Origin: Nissolia schottii
Taxonomy: Eukaryota; Streptophyta; Magnoliopsida; Fabales; Fabaceae
DNA: 64,000 nucleotides
Assembly: GCA_003254905.1 (NCBI GenBank)
Contig: QANU01013978.1
Coordinates: 559,948 to 623,947, forward strand
Reading direction: 5' to 3'
Of the stretch, positions 35,817 through 47,600 are shown piece by piece. Under the pieces are notes generated by a model. The model was not told the origin of the DNA, did not search any database, and was given only the letters and a program-made list of their open reading frames with translations. Made by a program: the position numbers and the translations under genes. The stretch's first letter is position 1. Each line of letters opens with the position of its first letter.

Positions 35817-36968
35817 GATCAATACTAGAAAAAAAGCATTTGTGGTTGTTCATAACCGCCGCTAAAAGCAAGTCGCAGTCATCAACCTTAAATGCGGCGG
35901 TTTCGTGCAACTGCTGGTAAGTAAATTTTGCGGCGGTTCTAAACCGTCGGAATTTAGCATTTATCATTTGAATAAACAATTGTAGATCGGCACAATTTTA
36001 AATATTTCTTTTGCGGCGGTTCATAACCGCCGCTAAATTCATCAATATATTTTTAACTTCACTTTTAATTATATTTTTTCCTATCAAAAAAATTATAATT
36101 TTTTTTCTAAACTTCAGTCCTCTAACAATTAATGTACTACTATCAACAAATTATTTTACTTTAAAAGATTCATAATACCCCACTATAAAATGTCAAGTAC
36201 TTAAAAAAATCCATAATAGTCTACAATAAAATTTCAAAATACTCTACTGTAAAATATATTTTGAAAACAAAAATTACAAAATGTGTATGTCTTAATTATC
36301 TTGCAATAACATAAAAACTCAAGTTCCATAAACCTATGATTGAACTAACTAGTAGGCCTAATGTTGAGAACAAACTAATTAGTTTTCAATAGTCCTTGGT
36401 CATCAGGTTCATGACTAACAGAAGAAAATGGTCTTACCTACGCTGGTGATTCCAAATCTACAATTTGAGATAATAAACAAAACGGTATACCAATTGAGAG
36501 ACCATAAAAAAGATGATAATTATGTTAATAATGATATACAATAAAAATGAGAGGGGATAAATGCAATTAGAATATGAATTAGAATAAACATTGAGGGGCT
36601 TGTGATATTGGTGGAGTTGAGGTGTTTGACTTGTTTGTGACTAATTGGTCAAGAGTATTTGAGAGTTATAACAAAAGTATTACTCTTACCCCCAACAAAG
36701 ATAACCAGCCATACTGAATGCCAAAATTAAAATAATTTGAATTCAAATGACAAATGAAAATCTCTTTCAGAATTATGATGATTTAGGATAGTAATCTTAA
36801 TAATGTAGCATTTGCACGGTCTACAATGGGAGTCACAAGCCATTAGTAGAGTTCAACAACGGTTTCATATGCCTCGAAATCACAAAAATTAAAGCAACTT
36901 ACAGCCAATGAAGAAAACAAAACTACTCACCAAGGAGTCATTTTCTTTCTAATTTTTCTCCATATCTA

Positions 36969-37023
36969 TCATTCATTAAAACTTTCATCATCCTTCGTGT
37001 ACTTCTCTTGCACCACTGCAACT
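36969..37023 (-). pseudogene. GPN2-like captured terminal exon D
   Basis: The block encodes VAVVQEKYTKDDESFNE followed by TGA at 36971-36969, matching the C-terminal end of the family. The expected acceptor AG reads AC, so the start is set by homology only. Sequence beyond the stop is probably the captured 3' untranslated region. Confidence 0.75.
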
Positions 37024-37593
37024 GTATCTTGCTGAGTTAAGGGAAACTTACAATTCAATCTCTTAAGTAATTCGTCCAAGAACATTACTTGACACAGATT
37101 AGCAAGCTCAAATGTAACTTAGAGATTATTGCTCCATTCTCTTTCAATTTCCATATTTCATGGGCCCAGGGAAGCATCTTTGCAACATCAAGGGCTTAGA
37201 TTGATTATCTAACATTTAAAAGTAATGCATGAGATTTGAAATCTATAATGCAATAAAAAATTCTTCTAATGCAGTTGATTGCAAAGAGACTTTACACAAA
37301 TCCTCACTAAATTAGTTGACATTTCCCCAAGGAAATGTAACTAACGTGTTTACAGTTAACAGTACCATTACCTCATCATCATCATCATTGTTGTTGCTAG
37401 AGGGGCCAACCAAGAAGCAGTTAGAAACAATATATGCACAAAAAGCAAGACTCTCCTTATAGATTAGTGAAGGGTAGAACAATAGTAGATCTATTACGCA
37501 ACAATGCAAGTAATGATATTTTCCATAGTGATTTATCTCAAGGTTAAAAGTCGATGAATCAAAATGTGCATATCATGAAAAAGCAAAGGATAT

Positions 37594-37724
37594 CTGTAAT
37601 AATCCCAATCAAGAGGGCTAAAAGCAATCTAGCTAAATTCAACTACACTTGCTTTTATGCCAATAATTATGTACCCATTTGTTTTGTCTATCAACTTCAC
37701 TAAATTCCCTACACTCTGTTTGTC
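37594..37724 (-). pseudogene. GPN2-like captured exon C with in-frame stop
   Basis: 131 bp block. Codon 32 is TAG (37631-37629) where the family has Lys. The acceptor position reads TCAT and the donor reads CAG|AT, so both look mutated. The remaining codons, ending DWDYYR, match the family closely. Confidence 0.82.
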
Positions 37725-37822
37725 ATGACAAGGAAATTTCAATTATATATACAATCCTAATTTAGGGTTCTGAGAACATTTGACTTGAATAGGTAAAAAA
37801 GACCTAAGCATATTTGATGTAC

Positions 37823-37895
37823 CTGAATATCCAAGGTTGTAAAATCCACCAAACCAAAGTTTTCAATAATTTCACATAATTCCTTTGTGAGCTTT
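37823..37895 (-). pseudogene. GPN2-like captured exon B
   Basis: 73 bp block with an intact acceptor (TTTGCAG|A) and donor (CAG|GTACAT). The first base completes the Arg codon begun in exon A, and 24 codons follow without a stop. It is the best preserved of the four blocks. Confidence 0.85.
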
Positions 37896-38387
37896 CTGCA
37901 AATATAATAAAGATTAGTCATCTAAAAAATAGGTAGTGTAAACGAATACCTATTTAAAGATGAAATAAAGAATATAATCAAATGAACCTTTAAGCGGGGA
38001 ATTTCATATCCTAAATGTTTATCAAACTGTTTGGCATAGGTTACTTATTGAAACATTTTTATTTTAAAAGTTGTACCCTAAATGTCAGTCACTTCCTATC
38101 AAAAGTGGAAAGTGTTCATGATTAGTTAACCATACAGTATAGAAACAAAAAGAATTCCATCTGATCCATTTAAATCAGCCTCCACAGGTGTTTCCAAATT
38201 TTCACTAAGCAATAATTCAATATGGCTTTAAATGGCCACGATAACAAGACAAGTAACACAATACAATGTGGAATTCAGGAGTCTATATTTTATGTAAGGA
38301 AACAATTAAAAGTTTGAACAAAATTTACAATATATCAAAGTACAATTTAAACATAAGCAAGTTAGCAAGCAAGAATCCCCATCACAC

Positions 38388-38472
38388 CTGTATTTAGCAG
38401 AGGGAGGATCCTGATGATGGTATTGTAAATATGACAAGTCTTGCGCATCTGTATAGAAATCAAGGTTAAAAG
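38388..38472 (-). pseudogene. GPN2-like captured exon A
   Basis: 85 bp block: two bases, 27 codons and two bases of a split Arg codon. The 3' splice donor CAG|GTGTGA is intact. The upstream acceptor reads GCAA where GCAG is expected, so it seems lost. This exon corresponds to the segment just after the last G motif of the GTPase domain. Confidence 0.8.
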
Positions 38473-38854
38473 TTGCAACAATCAAAACTTAAAGTCTCTC
38501 AATGAAAGTCAATGTAGCACTTACTAATAAGTGCAGAACCAGAAATCACAATATGGCATTCACATAAATAGAGATTCAAGTACAATTAAGTACAATAACT
38601 CCACAATAGTACTGGAGAAGGAAATATAGCAGGAAAAGGAAATAACAAGGACAATCTCTAGCAAGAGACATATAGCAGCAGGAGATACAGAAATCTAACA
38701 CTCCATCGATCTCTCAATCATACCTGCAAAGATTAAGTTATTGGAAATATTAGACGAAGCAATGAGGTGAGAAGAACCAGGGAATTCGCTAAGCTAGGCT
38801 AAGAGACTAGAGTGATACCGATTGCCTAATTCATCTCTACTTCCACTCTTAGCT

Positions 38855-39650
38855 TTATACCTGTATGTTGTCATTTGGCCTTAATGAGCCCATTTGATTC
38901 ATAACATTACTTCCTCCATTGAACTGGATCTTGTCATCAAGGTCCGAAATGAGCCGATGCCAAAAACCAAGCACAACTCCTTGTTGCAAATGAGCCATAC
39001 TATCCATGTGTCCACCTCTTAGTGCCACCACATGATAATATACCACAAAACATGGGTGGTCAACATGTCCCAAATGAGGATGCTCTACTTGATTCCAAAT
39101 TTCCATTCTTTCCTTGCCTTCAATTGACAGTGTCACCAAGGTAGAGCTGCTACACATCATGAGACCGACTTCAACCATGTCATATATATTGGATATATCA
39201 ATATTGCCTTGGGAGATGGAAATGGCAATGCAGCACATGATATTCATAACCCAATCAATTATAAGGATGTAAATTTAACTCATGAACTTCCTTGAGGTGT
39301 AATTTCTCTTAAGCTAGTAGGAATATCCCTTGGTCATTGAATGCTTTTTGCATAAAAATCTGACAGAAATAATTTCTTGACTGACCATCATTGTAGTAAG
39401 TGTAGCTATCATAAGTACGAACCAGAAGAAGACTTTCTTGAAGAATCCTTGAATATAAAGTGGTGTGGTTGATCAAATAAGCAAGGATGAAATTGTGACA
39501 GTAGAGGTCACCTTTCAAAGTCCTGATTTTCAACTTGTGGAGGAAAAATCAAAAGTATGCAGCAGTCTTTATTTTCCTATCTTTGTAAGGACGTTCATCT
39601 CCTTACACATGTCAATGCTTGCAAATTCAACATGTTTCCCACCTAATTGA
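38855..39650 (-). other. unrecognised partial frames inside the CACTA element
   Basis: On the minus strand a 130-codon open stretch (39247-38855) ends LISDLDDKIQFNGGSNVM. This faintly resembles the LEDKV---GG-NV tail of Ty3-gypsy polyproteins. Further upstream EVLKLVGIPKLLNAIQLGGK and HVEFASIDMCKEMNVLTKIG (about 39697-39570) are coherent and plausibly coding, but I do not recognise them. Stops and frameshifts break the region. It may be captured exons of a second gene or an older retroelement piece. Confidence 0.35.
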
Positions 39651-39692
39651 ATGGCATTTAGCAACTTTGGTATTCCAACAAGTTTAAGAACC

Positions 39693-40170
39693 TCAACCTA
39701 TTTGACACCCACTCCAAATCACATTTCCATTAGCAACTTGAAAAAACTCAACAATGCATAGTAAAGCATCACTATAAAACACAATCTTGGTTTGCGCACC
39801 TGCTGAAAAGTACTTCATGTAATTCACAAGGCAATATGAAATTCCAATAGCAATTGTTGTTCTAACATTTCTCGCATCCAAGTTAAACATTAGACCCCCC
39901 CAACAAACAGATATGTTCAAACACATAGCTGGATCTAGGCCAAAAAATTGCTCCCTGTTTATGTGCGTACTTTTGTCATACAACTAGCAGGTACTCCATG
40001 AATCTCCTAGATCAAACACCAACAAGTTGTAAATGCCATCTGTGACTATTCGTGCATTCATGTTCTTCACGATAGCCCCCTCTGCATCATTCTTATTGAT
40101 ATCCAGGTAGAAGAGAATAATGTTACCTAAAAACTTCGTTGGTGTAGCAAAGTCTTCAGCAGACGTGATC
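39693..40170 (-). other. unrecognised partial frames inside the CACTA element
   Basis: The minus strand can be read as DFATPTKFLGN, DINKNDAEGAIVKNMNARIV and TDGIYNLLVFDLGDSW (about 40165-39990), a stop, then a 96-codon open stretch starting MYDKSTHINREQFFGLDPAM. The low number of stops over ~450 bp suggests former coding DNA. I cannot assign a family. Confidence 0.35.
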
Positions 40171-40640
40171 TTTGCGATAAGCTTCCTCGCACAAAGAGAC
40201 GTGCACGAAAAAGTGCGTCACGGAGAGAGATTCGCACCGACAGGGACGTATGCCCGAAGAGTTACGTCGCATATGGAGAATCGCACGGAGTTTGCGTCGC
40301 GAAGGGAGAGAGAGAGAGAATCGCACAGGGAGGGACATTCACAAAGATGTGCGTCGTGGAGAGACAGCTGCCGGAAATGCTTCCCGGCGGCGACCGTGAG
40401 ATAGACGAGAAGCGATAGGCAAATCTTGACGCCGATTAAGGGACTATGCAGCTGAGTGCGGCACACGATGGTAACAATGGTGCAACGATTTGGAGATTTT
40501 GAAAGGGTTTTGAGAGAGGGTGGAGAATGAGAAGACTTGAGGTAAGAGGGTTTTGATAGAGGGATTTGAGAAAGCGTGAAAGAGTAAGAACAATTGAGGG
40601 GGAGAGAGAGAGAAAGAGAGCTCTTCTGAAATTATTTTTT
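40120..40640 (-). promoter_or_regulatory. CpG-rich, leader-like zone at the CACTA 5' side
   Basis: This zone has far more CG dinucleotides than anything nearby (CGTCGC, GACGCA and CGCACGG repeated). On the minus strand it begins with a CTCTCT-rich pyrimidine stretch (40620-40500), like a plant 5' untranslated leader. It sits between the right CACTA terminus and the captured exons, so it could drive minus-strand transcription through them. No experimental support is visible in sequence. Confidence 0.35.
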
Positions 40641-40810
40641 CTTTTAATTATAAAAGACCAATATCACTGTCACGAAAGGATAATAGCTGCTGCCAGTTTC
40701 TATTCGACTATAGCGGTTACAGTGAACCGCCAGTAAATCAATATTAGTGGCGGTTTAAAAGATACCGCCGCTACATAACCGCAACTAATCACTTATTTTC
40801 TTGTATGGAT

Positions 40811-42250
40811 GCTTAGACATTGACCATCTTTGATGAAAGGTGTATTCATATCTTATTAATATAAGATCTGATGAAAGGTGTATCCATATCTTATTGTGTT
40901 CAATTTGTAAATGTCGTTTAACTCCTCTATAAATGAAATCATTATTTTCTCGTAAAAAAAAATCTTTCAAATAGGCCCTCACAATTTTATGATAGGACAA
41001 GTTGACCATTCACAAAATGAAAAAATCATATTGACTCATCATAAATGATAAAATCAAACAAATAAGTTCCTCGTGATTTAATTTTCAAACAAATTAACCC
41101 TTCAAAAATAGGTGACAGGTTTATCAACAAACTTATATGTCTAATTTTTTCGCATTTGTGAGAAGTCAATATAGATTTTCCATTGTGAGGAGTCAACTTA
41201 TTTGATCATAAAATTATGAGGGAACTATTTGAAGGTTTACTCATAATTAAAATAGATTTTTAAAAAAAATAAATGAAGTAGCAATAGGAACGCGGCAATG
41301 AAAAAAGAAGGTAACGGATTGAAATGCCGACTTTGAAATAAAGGATAATTACCATATGTTATTGTTCACATGAATGGGGAGTGCATTTAATAGTGTATGC
41401 ACCATATACATATAATCAACTAAATTGAAAGTGGATGATTCCAAGAAAGTCAATGTTTACGCTCGTGCATATATTTTCCTACATAAAGATCTCTTCTACA
41501 ATGTACTGCCCTTTTTATTTGATTTTGATACAAGGGGTACAAAATTTTAATGCAGTGGGGTCCATGATTGCTATCAGTCTATCCTCATAAACCTGAAAAA
41601 GTTTTGATCAAATGCTATTTTTGTTTTCAATTATTCAAAGCTACAAATAATTCAAACTCAACAGTGACTAAGATTTGTTTGATTTGAGAAGTAGTTCGAT
41701 ATTTATTTATGTTTTAGTAATTTGAATATTTTAAATAAAAAAAAGAATTAATACCAAAAGAGTTTAGCTCACATAAGATTGACTTGACTAGAATCACGTT
41801 AATTGAAATTCAATAAATTTAGATATTGATTGTTTAGGAATTTTATTTTGTACTTGAAAATTTAGGCAACTTCCATGTCAATCCTCGGCTTAATTAATGC
41901 ATAATTTTTCCAACATTTATAAAAGTACTTACAAATTAATCACAAATTAATTTTTATACTGACAACAAAAATTGAACTCAAATTTTTATAAGATATTAAA
42001 AATGTAACTAATACACCCCTATCTAAAAAAATTTCCGAGTTGTTTGTTTTCAAATTGTTGTTTAATCCTATCATAGTTTTAATTAATTCAAATTCTCTAG
42101 TTTATCTTTATCTTTGGTTTGAATTATTGATATCCTTATCATTATTTATTAAGCTTTGTTAATAAGTGTCATAAAGACACTTGTTAAGAAACTCGAAGTG
42201 ATAAAATTTTTATTAAAAAATCAATTCTTAAGTCTTCCATATAATAAAAT
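40811..42250. other. intergenic DNA, no gene recognised
   Basis: AT-rich. Two copies of a GATGAAAGGTGTATnCATATCT word lie near 40832 and 40871. From 42150, TTTGTTAATAAGTGTC and ACACTTGTTAAGAAAC look like a decayed copy of the MITE that follows. Confidence 0.45.
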
Positions 42251-42252
42251 TA

Positions 42253-42415
42253 GGATTTTGCTAATAAGCGACCTTAAGACACTGGTTAAGAAAACATAAA
42301 TAGAAGCTCTGTATTGAAAAAAAAGTAAATATTATATGTTTTTAATGACATTAAATGTTTTAAAATCTTAAAACTTATCATTTTAACTTCCTTAACCAAA
42401 GTCTTAACAAAACCC
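42253..42415. mobile_element. small MITE, GGnTTTTGnTAA termini
   Basis: The left GGATTTTGCTAATAAGC and the right terminus GGGTTTTGTTAAGACTTTGG (reverse strand) are inverted copies around ~120 bp of AT-rich DNA. The left end continues into CTTAAGACACTGGTTAAG. The same terminus marks the element at 19171-19608. No clean target duplication was identified. Confidence 0.6.
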
Positions 42416-43990
42416 ATTAAAATATTGAAAATCTCAATATATTCTACTTTAAGTTTCTCACCAAAGCGTCCCTAAACTCGTCTTTAATGAAATAACTTCC
42501 TTTATTTAATAATAGGCTGACGATTTTCATTAAATTTATTCAACCGTTCCTCTAAAATTTCTACCAATACAAGATCGTCCCTTACGAAGTAATAATACAC
42601 CTAGGACCTAGCATTTTCGAAGCCGGATCAAATGTATATCTTGTTTTATGATAGTTACATTGGAAGATAGTGATTCAGAAATAAATATAGGAATTGTCCA
42701 TTTCAAGTTCATCAATACAGAGGGGGCTAATTAAAACTATCAAGCATGCAAGCAAGCAAGCAACAAAAATTATTATTACACAAGTGGGGTGATGAGAAAT
42801 TACATAAGCCCCTGCAAGAGCAATGATACTTCCCATCACGGGTACTAAGGCATCCCTTCGCCGCAATCAAATTGGCTAGGCATGATGAATGATGATCAAA
42901 ATGCCATGTAACACGAAAACAAAATGGAATGATATATCACCATGACTACCCTGCCCTTAATTGGCTGCACATGCACACATGGACACATGACCCCTTCAAT
43001 TAGGCCTAATTAAAGCACAACATTGGGTGATGCTGCCCTCGTCACGCCTTCTATACAAAAATTTCTGATATGTCACTTGTGGGTCCCCCCTCCCCTCCCC
43101 TCTCTCTTTACTTGATTGAGGAACAAAGCCCCCACCAATGGGGGCACTTTTGGTATGGACCCCCCAAGTCCCACGTAGGGTCACATCCACTATATCACCT
43201 ATTATTTTTGGACTCTATTATTGTTTTACTTCTTTTGGTTGAATTATCACTAATAGTTATATTTCAACTAATCGTAGCTATTGCGGATGAGGGAATGTCT
43301 CAAGGTTAAAACTACGTTGCAGTAATCGCAAGAAGCAGGATTCAACTCCTAAGAAGAACAAAAGTCTCGGTGAATCGAGCATGCGGCGGCCAGTGTCAGG
43401 TTCATTGGTGCCACTGAGTTTTGTTCGCACAACCTTGAGGAATGGAGCCACACATTCTTATCACAACAAGTAGGCGTGGAAGCAGGCTAAATGACTCATC
43501 CGATGGCTTCGGCCTAATCTGCTTGTTACGGTCCAATCTTGAGTTTGAGAATATGTATCTCATATTGGCCATCTAGATTCAAGATACTCTTGGCCCACTT
43601 TGATGCAAGACTCGGCCCGATTTGACTCGTTGGCATAACTGTTGGAGAACATGAAATGTTTATAACTTTTATGAGACTTCATGGACACATTTATGTGTGG
43701 AAAGCATAATTAGCTTCGTGATGATCTCGGCTACGGTTACAATATCTCCTAACGGACATAATATCATTCGTCTTATCACGGTATATATGCATGAATCTCA
43801 TTCATGCTTAGGTATGCATTTTTGACTAAGAATCACCTCATATTATTTATATACTAACTTGCGTGTCAGAGTGATTTTTTGCAAGTACCACCTTTGTCAG
43901 ATCAAGGAACTCCACAGTTGATCTCATCGTGTTCATCCATTTTGTTAACTCTTAGTATCACTCTAAGGTCAGAGTTACAAGTTACATCTC
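42416..43990. other. intergenic DNA, no gene recognised
   Basis: The sequence is mixed, with a less AT-rich stretch at 43000-43200 and 43370-43640. No domain, no intact frame and no repeat termini were recognised. Confidence 0.45.
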
Positions 43991-44039
43991 ACTAAGATCC
44001 GAATTGCTTGTAACGCCGCATAAAGCTCAACTTGACCTA

Positions 44040-44635
44040 ACCCATTCAGTGTTTGTTTGGTTATCAGTTTGGGTGCTCTAAACTTAAGTTTCATAAACTG
44101 AAGATGAGTTTAACTAATATTCATCTTATTTGACTTTTTTTTTTAGTTTACAAAACTTAAGTTGGAAAGTTTTGCCAACTAAAATTGAAAATTTACTTTT
44201 CAGTTTAATTAAGTTTTGAAACTAAAAAATGAAGTTATGTTTTTAACCTTAATAAAACACTGTCTTTCTCTTTTTCTCAAAATATATTAAGTTACCTTAA
44301 AATTATGTTATGCCTTTTTGGTAAGTTTATTTTCAAAAGTACGTACTTTTGCTTTATCCCATTCAAACAAAAATAATTTTCTTAAACTTGCTTTTAAAAT
44401 GTTCAAACCAAACACAAATTAATCTCTCAAACTTTCTCTAAACTTAATTCTTTCAAACTTAGTTCCTCTAAAAGTTAAACCAAACTTACCTTTAATAATC
44501 AAGTTAATTTTCTTAAACTTACTTTTAAAATTTCAAACCAAACACAAATCAATTCTCGCAAACTTTCTTTAAACTTAATTCTTTCAAACTTAGTTTCTCT
44601 AAAAAGTTAAACCAAACTTGCCTTAATTACATATA
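44040..44635. repeat. repeat-rich region with a 131 bp tandem duplication
   Basis: The segments starting at about 44372 and 44503 are tandem copies with a ~131 bp period (shared CTTAAACTT, AATTCTTTCAAACTTAGTT, AAGTTAAACCAAACTT). The outer edges carry GTTTGTTTGGTT and AACCAAACTTGCC in inverse orientation, so the whole could be a MITE with an expanded interior. Confidence 0.55.
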
Positions 44636-47600
44636 TGTACATTGATATGGATTCACAATGAACACTCCCCTTATTTGCACACTCTAAAAATTGACGTAGT
44701 ATATTTATCACACTAGAAAAGATAAACATTACTAAATATATGAGCGGACAATATTAAACACATGCATATTCTTACACACACAAAATAAAAAATAAACATT
44801 ATCAAATAACGTGTATTTATATATACATAAATATTCAATGACAGTGTATGATTCTTTATTTTATAATCTTTATTGTAGAAAAATTTTGTGGTGGATAGTT
44901 ATATTTTCGTCCAATGAATCACTCTAGCTAGCAATATGTAAGACACTAACTTAAAGCAATACATGCTTGCGTAAGAAAAAGGGTGGCATGGTGTAGAAAG
45001 AAATCAAAAGGATCCACACACACATACACACAATCAGAGTGATGGCTCCTGCAACGAACACGCAGAGTGACGGGAGGCAGAGACTTAATAATGAAGCCCC
45101 CCTTACCCTTTGGCTTATAAGGCTTACGTACTTCCGATACAAGCAGTAAAAAAAGCACTTCTTCTGACTTTTCGGTTTGGCATTGGGACATCGATTCTCT
45201 TCTGCTACTTCTCTTGGTGGTTATGGGGGAATCAAATCAAGGCAAATCTTTTCTTAATTTTTATTTTTTCTTTCTTTCTTTCTTTTTAGTTTTGATTGTA
45301 ATACGAAAGGAACAAGACAAAGGAAGTTTCTACGTGCTTCTATTAGATAAATACTTTTTTTTATTAAATTTTTTATTTTAAAAAAATTATAATCAACTTT
45401 GTCATATTTTATCATTATTTTATGATTTAATAATATATATTTGTCGAATAGTGTATCATAAACTTAAATAGTTCGTAAATCTATAAACTTCTTATAAGTT
45501 AGTTCTTTTAATAATTTAACTGATAAAAATTAGTTTGTCAATATTATAAAGAATATTAAATGATGGCAAAATTTGATAAAGTTAATTCTAAAAATTGTTA
45601 AAAATAAAAGAATTTAACATAATCGAATATTTACTCCATAAAATACATGAAAAATCACATAAAATAAAATGACACATACAAATAAAAAAAAAAAAATAGG
45701 CAATGCATTTGAAGATACCATGGGAGGAATTATACATGCGGAGAAAGAAAATGCATTTTCTCACTCTCATATTTTCCCAAAATTGTAATATCCTTCCTAG
45801 TCGATCATCTCTTCATTTTCACTCGATCATCTCTTACACGTGATAATGCTTTTATTTTTCATGTCAAATATATTAATTACACCTAGAATTTTGATGAGTA
45901 TTAGAACATGAAAAATGATAGGAAGTCATATAGAATTTAGTAGTCAAAATGATAGGAAATGTTTATTAACTTTTGAATGAATAGACGAGCCATATCACAT
46001 CAATTTGCCTAACATCCACTATTATTTGTATAAACAATTATGGCAATATTTATTTAGTTTTATAGCATTAATTACTCTTAGAAATATTCATCTAAAACAA
46101 TTAAAAAATAAAGCTAATGAATAAAAAAAAAAAAGGCTAAAGTCTTGTCCAATCTCATACTTTTTGTTAGCACCCAAAAAAAACCTAGGACTATCTGCCA
46201 AATTTCACTCGTGAGATGTTTTAACTTTTTGTCGTATCTACTATACTCAAACACATTCACATGATTAACCTAAAGACTGATCAAACTTTGACCATTAACC
46301 TTAAGAAGATTGGTCCTTTATTAGTTTTCTGTAAGAAGAATAGTGCTAGCGTGATGCTCAAAGAGATAAGATGGGAGGAAAGGGAGAAGAAAAAGAAGGG
46401 AAAATTAGAGAAAGACAGGAGAGAGAATAGTTGTTGGCATCCAAGTTGTACATGCTGAAGCCAGTTTTACATATACATTTCCCACCAAATTATACTATTG
46501 AATGCAATTTGGCCCAATTATAAAAATTAAGGATTCAATTTGTTGCAATTTGATAGGTAGAGGGTTCATTTCATTCTGTTGTCCCCAATTTGCATACTTC
46601 TTCTTTTCTCTCCCTTAAAATGGCATTCCTCCTTTTACCATTAGAGCTAGTTTGGATGGGATTATAAGGGATAATTGTAGTATATTAATTGGCATGCAAA
46701 TTTTTTTCTTCAGATTATGTGGATGATTAGACAATGGTTCTTTTTCTAATTTGAGTGTTTGACTACCATTAAGTAATATGAGAATAAAATTATTTTGAGG
46801 CAGAACATGATAAAATGTGCTGATTTATTTTATTTTATTTTATTTTGTGTATTGAAAGGATATTTTGGGTAAGTATAGATTGATGTGCTTTGTATCACCG
46901 TAGAAAAAAATAAAGACAGTCATGTTTTAGAATAAGGAAATCACTATTAATAAATAATAACTAAAAAAGTGTGGCTTAATTTTCAGCAAGAATAGGATAT
47001 CCTTGTCACATCATCCCTAATGCATCTTGAGATAATGTTCTTTTCTTTTAGAGTAAAGTTATGTTTTTCTTCCTTGGTTATTCTACTTAACAAAAACAAA
47101 TTACATTACCTAGTATACCAGCACACATTTTTGGAAAACAGACAAAAGACACAAATTAGCATTAAAGGGCCTTAAAAGGAATTGGGGGAAAGAGATTCTT
47201 AAATTCCAACTGAGAAGATGACAAACCTTCTTTTGAAGAAAAAAACAGAAGGTTTTGGTAACAGACAAGGGGAGTTTTATGTATCCACAGTACAAGTAAA
47301 AAAGTGACTTCCACCATCATACAAGTAAATTTACCAACCAGTAACCAGGAAAAAAAGGAATGAAAAAAAAATATATATTTCTAGCCTACAAATGAAAAAT
47401 TAATTAGCCTTTTCACCGTCACTTTGGTCGTTAAACTTAGCCTTTGACATATTAATTTCTGAGTTCTAAAAGTATATATTTTAAATTTTTAACGCTTTTA
47501 AAAATTAATTTAATCTGCTTTTAAGGCTTTCAAAAATCATAAAATATATACTTATATTATTGATTTTAAAAACTAAAAGATAAAGGTTTATTCTTTTTGA

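Larger units (their letters stand above)
36969..38472 (-). pseudogene. captured 3' exons of GPN-loop GTPase 2 (QQT1/GPN2)
   Basis: GPN2 (plant QQT1) is a GPN-loop GTPase of the family linked to RNA polymerase II assembly and microtubule-related functions. Four minus-strand exon blocks match its C-terminal third in order. Block A (38472-38388) gives FNLDFYTDAQDLSYLQYHHQ then DPPSAKY. Block B (37895-37823) gives KLTKELCEIIENFGLVDF then TTLDIQ. Block C (37724-37594) gives SVGNLVKLIDKTNGYI, then ASVVEFS, a stop, and PLDWDYYR. Block D (about 37023-36969) gives AVVQEKYTKDDESFNE and the native stop. Split codons join in phase between A and B. Introns are retained, so this was copied from genomic DNA, not from mRNA. 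The GTPase G motifs, in the N-terminal two thirds, are absent, so no active GTPase is possible. A TAG lies at 37631-37629 and several splice sites are damaged. It lies entirely inside the CACTA element. Confidence 0.88.
35820..40807 (-). mobile_element. CACTA (En/Spm-type) element carrying captured gene fragments
   Basis: The left terminus CAATACTAGAAAAAAAGC is one base from the plant CACTACTAGAAAA form. The right terminus, in reverse, reads CATACAAGAAAATAAG. Both are bordered by GAT (35817-35819 and 40808-40810), the 3 bp duplication expected of CACTA elements. The subterminal zones are full of GCGGCGGTT/AACCGCCGC words: about 35851, 35894, 35940 and 36013-36033 on the left, and 40713, 40725, 40749, 40764 and 40779 on the right. 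I recognise no transposase. The interior, read on the minus strand, holds a CpG-rich leader-like zone (40120-40620), unrecognised sequence, and the 3' exons of a GPN2/QQT1 gene. It is thus a non-autonomous, gene-capturing CACTA element. Confidence 0.85.

Noticed and set aside
35479-35979. 166-codon open frame on the minus strand
   Set aside because: It crosses the CACTA left terminus and is lysine-rich only because it reads a T/C-rich stretch and GCGG subterminal repeats. No domain is visible.
39990-40165. resemblance of VTDG and FDLG words to malic enzyme or HSP70 motifs
   Set aside because: Only a few residues agree and flanking residues do not. Naming a family would be a guess.
40120-40404. 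94-codon arginine-rich open frame on the plus strand
   Set aside because: It is due to the CpG-rich zone with GAGAGA runs. It runs opposite to the captured exons and has no domain.
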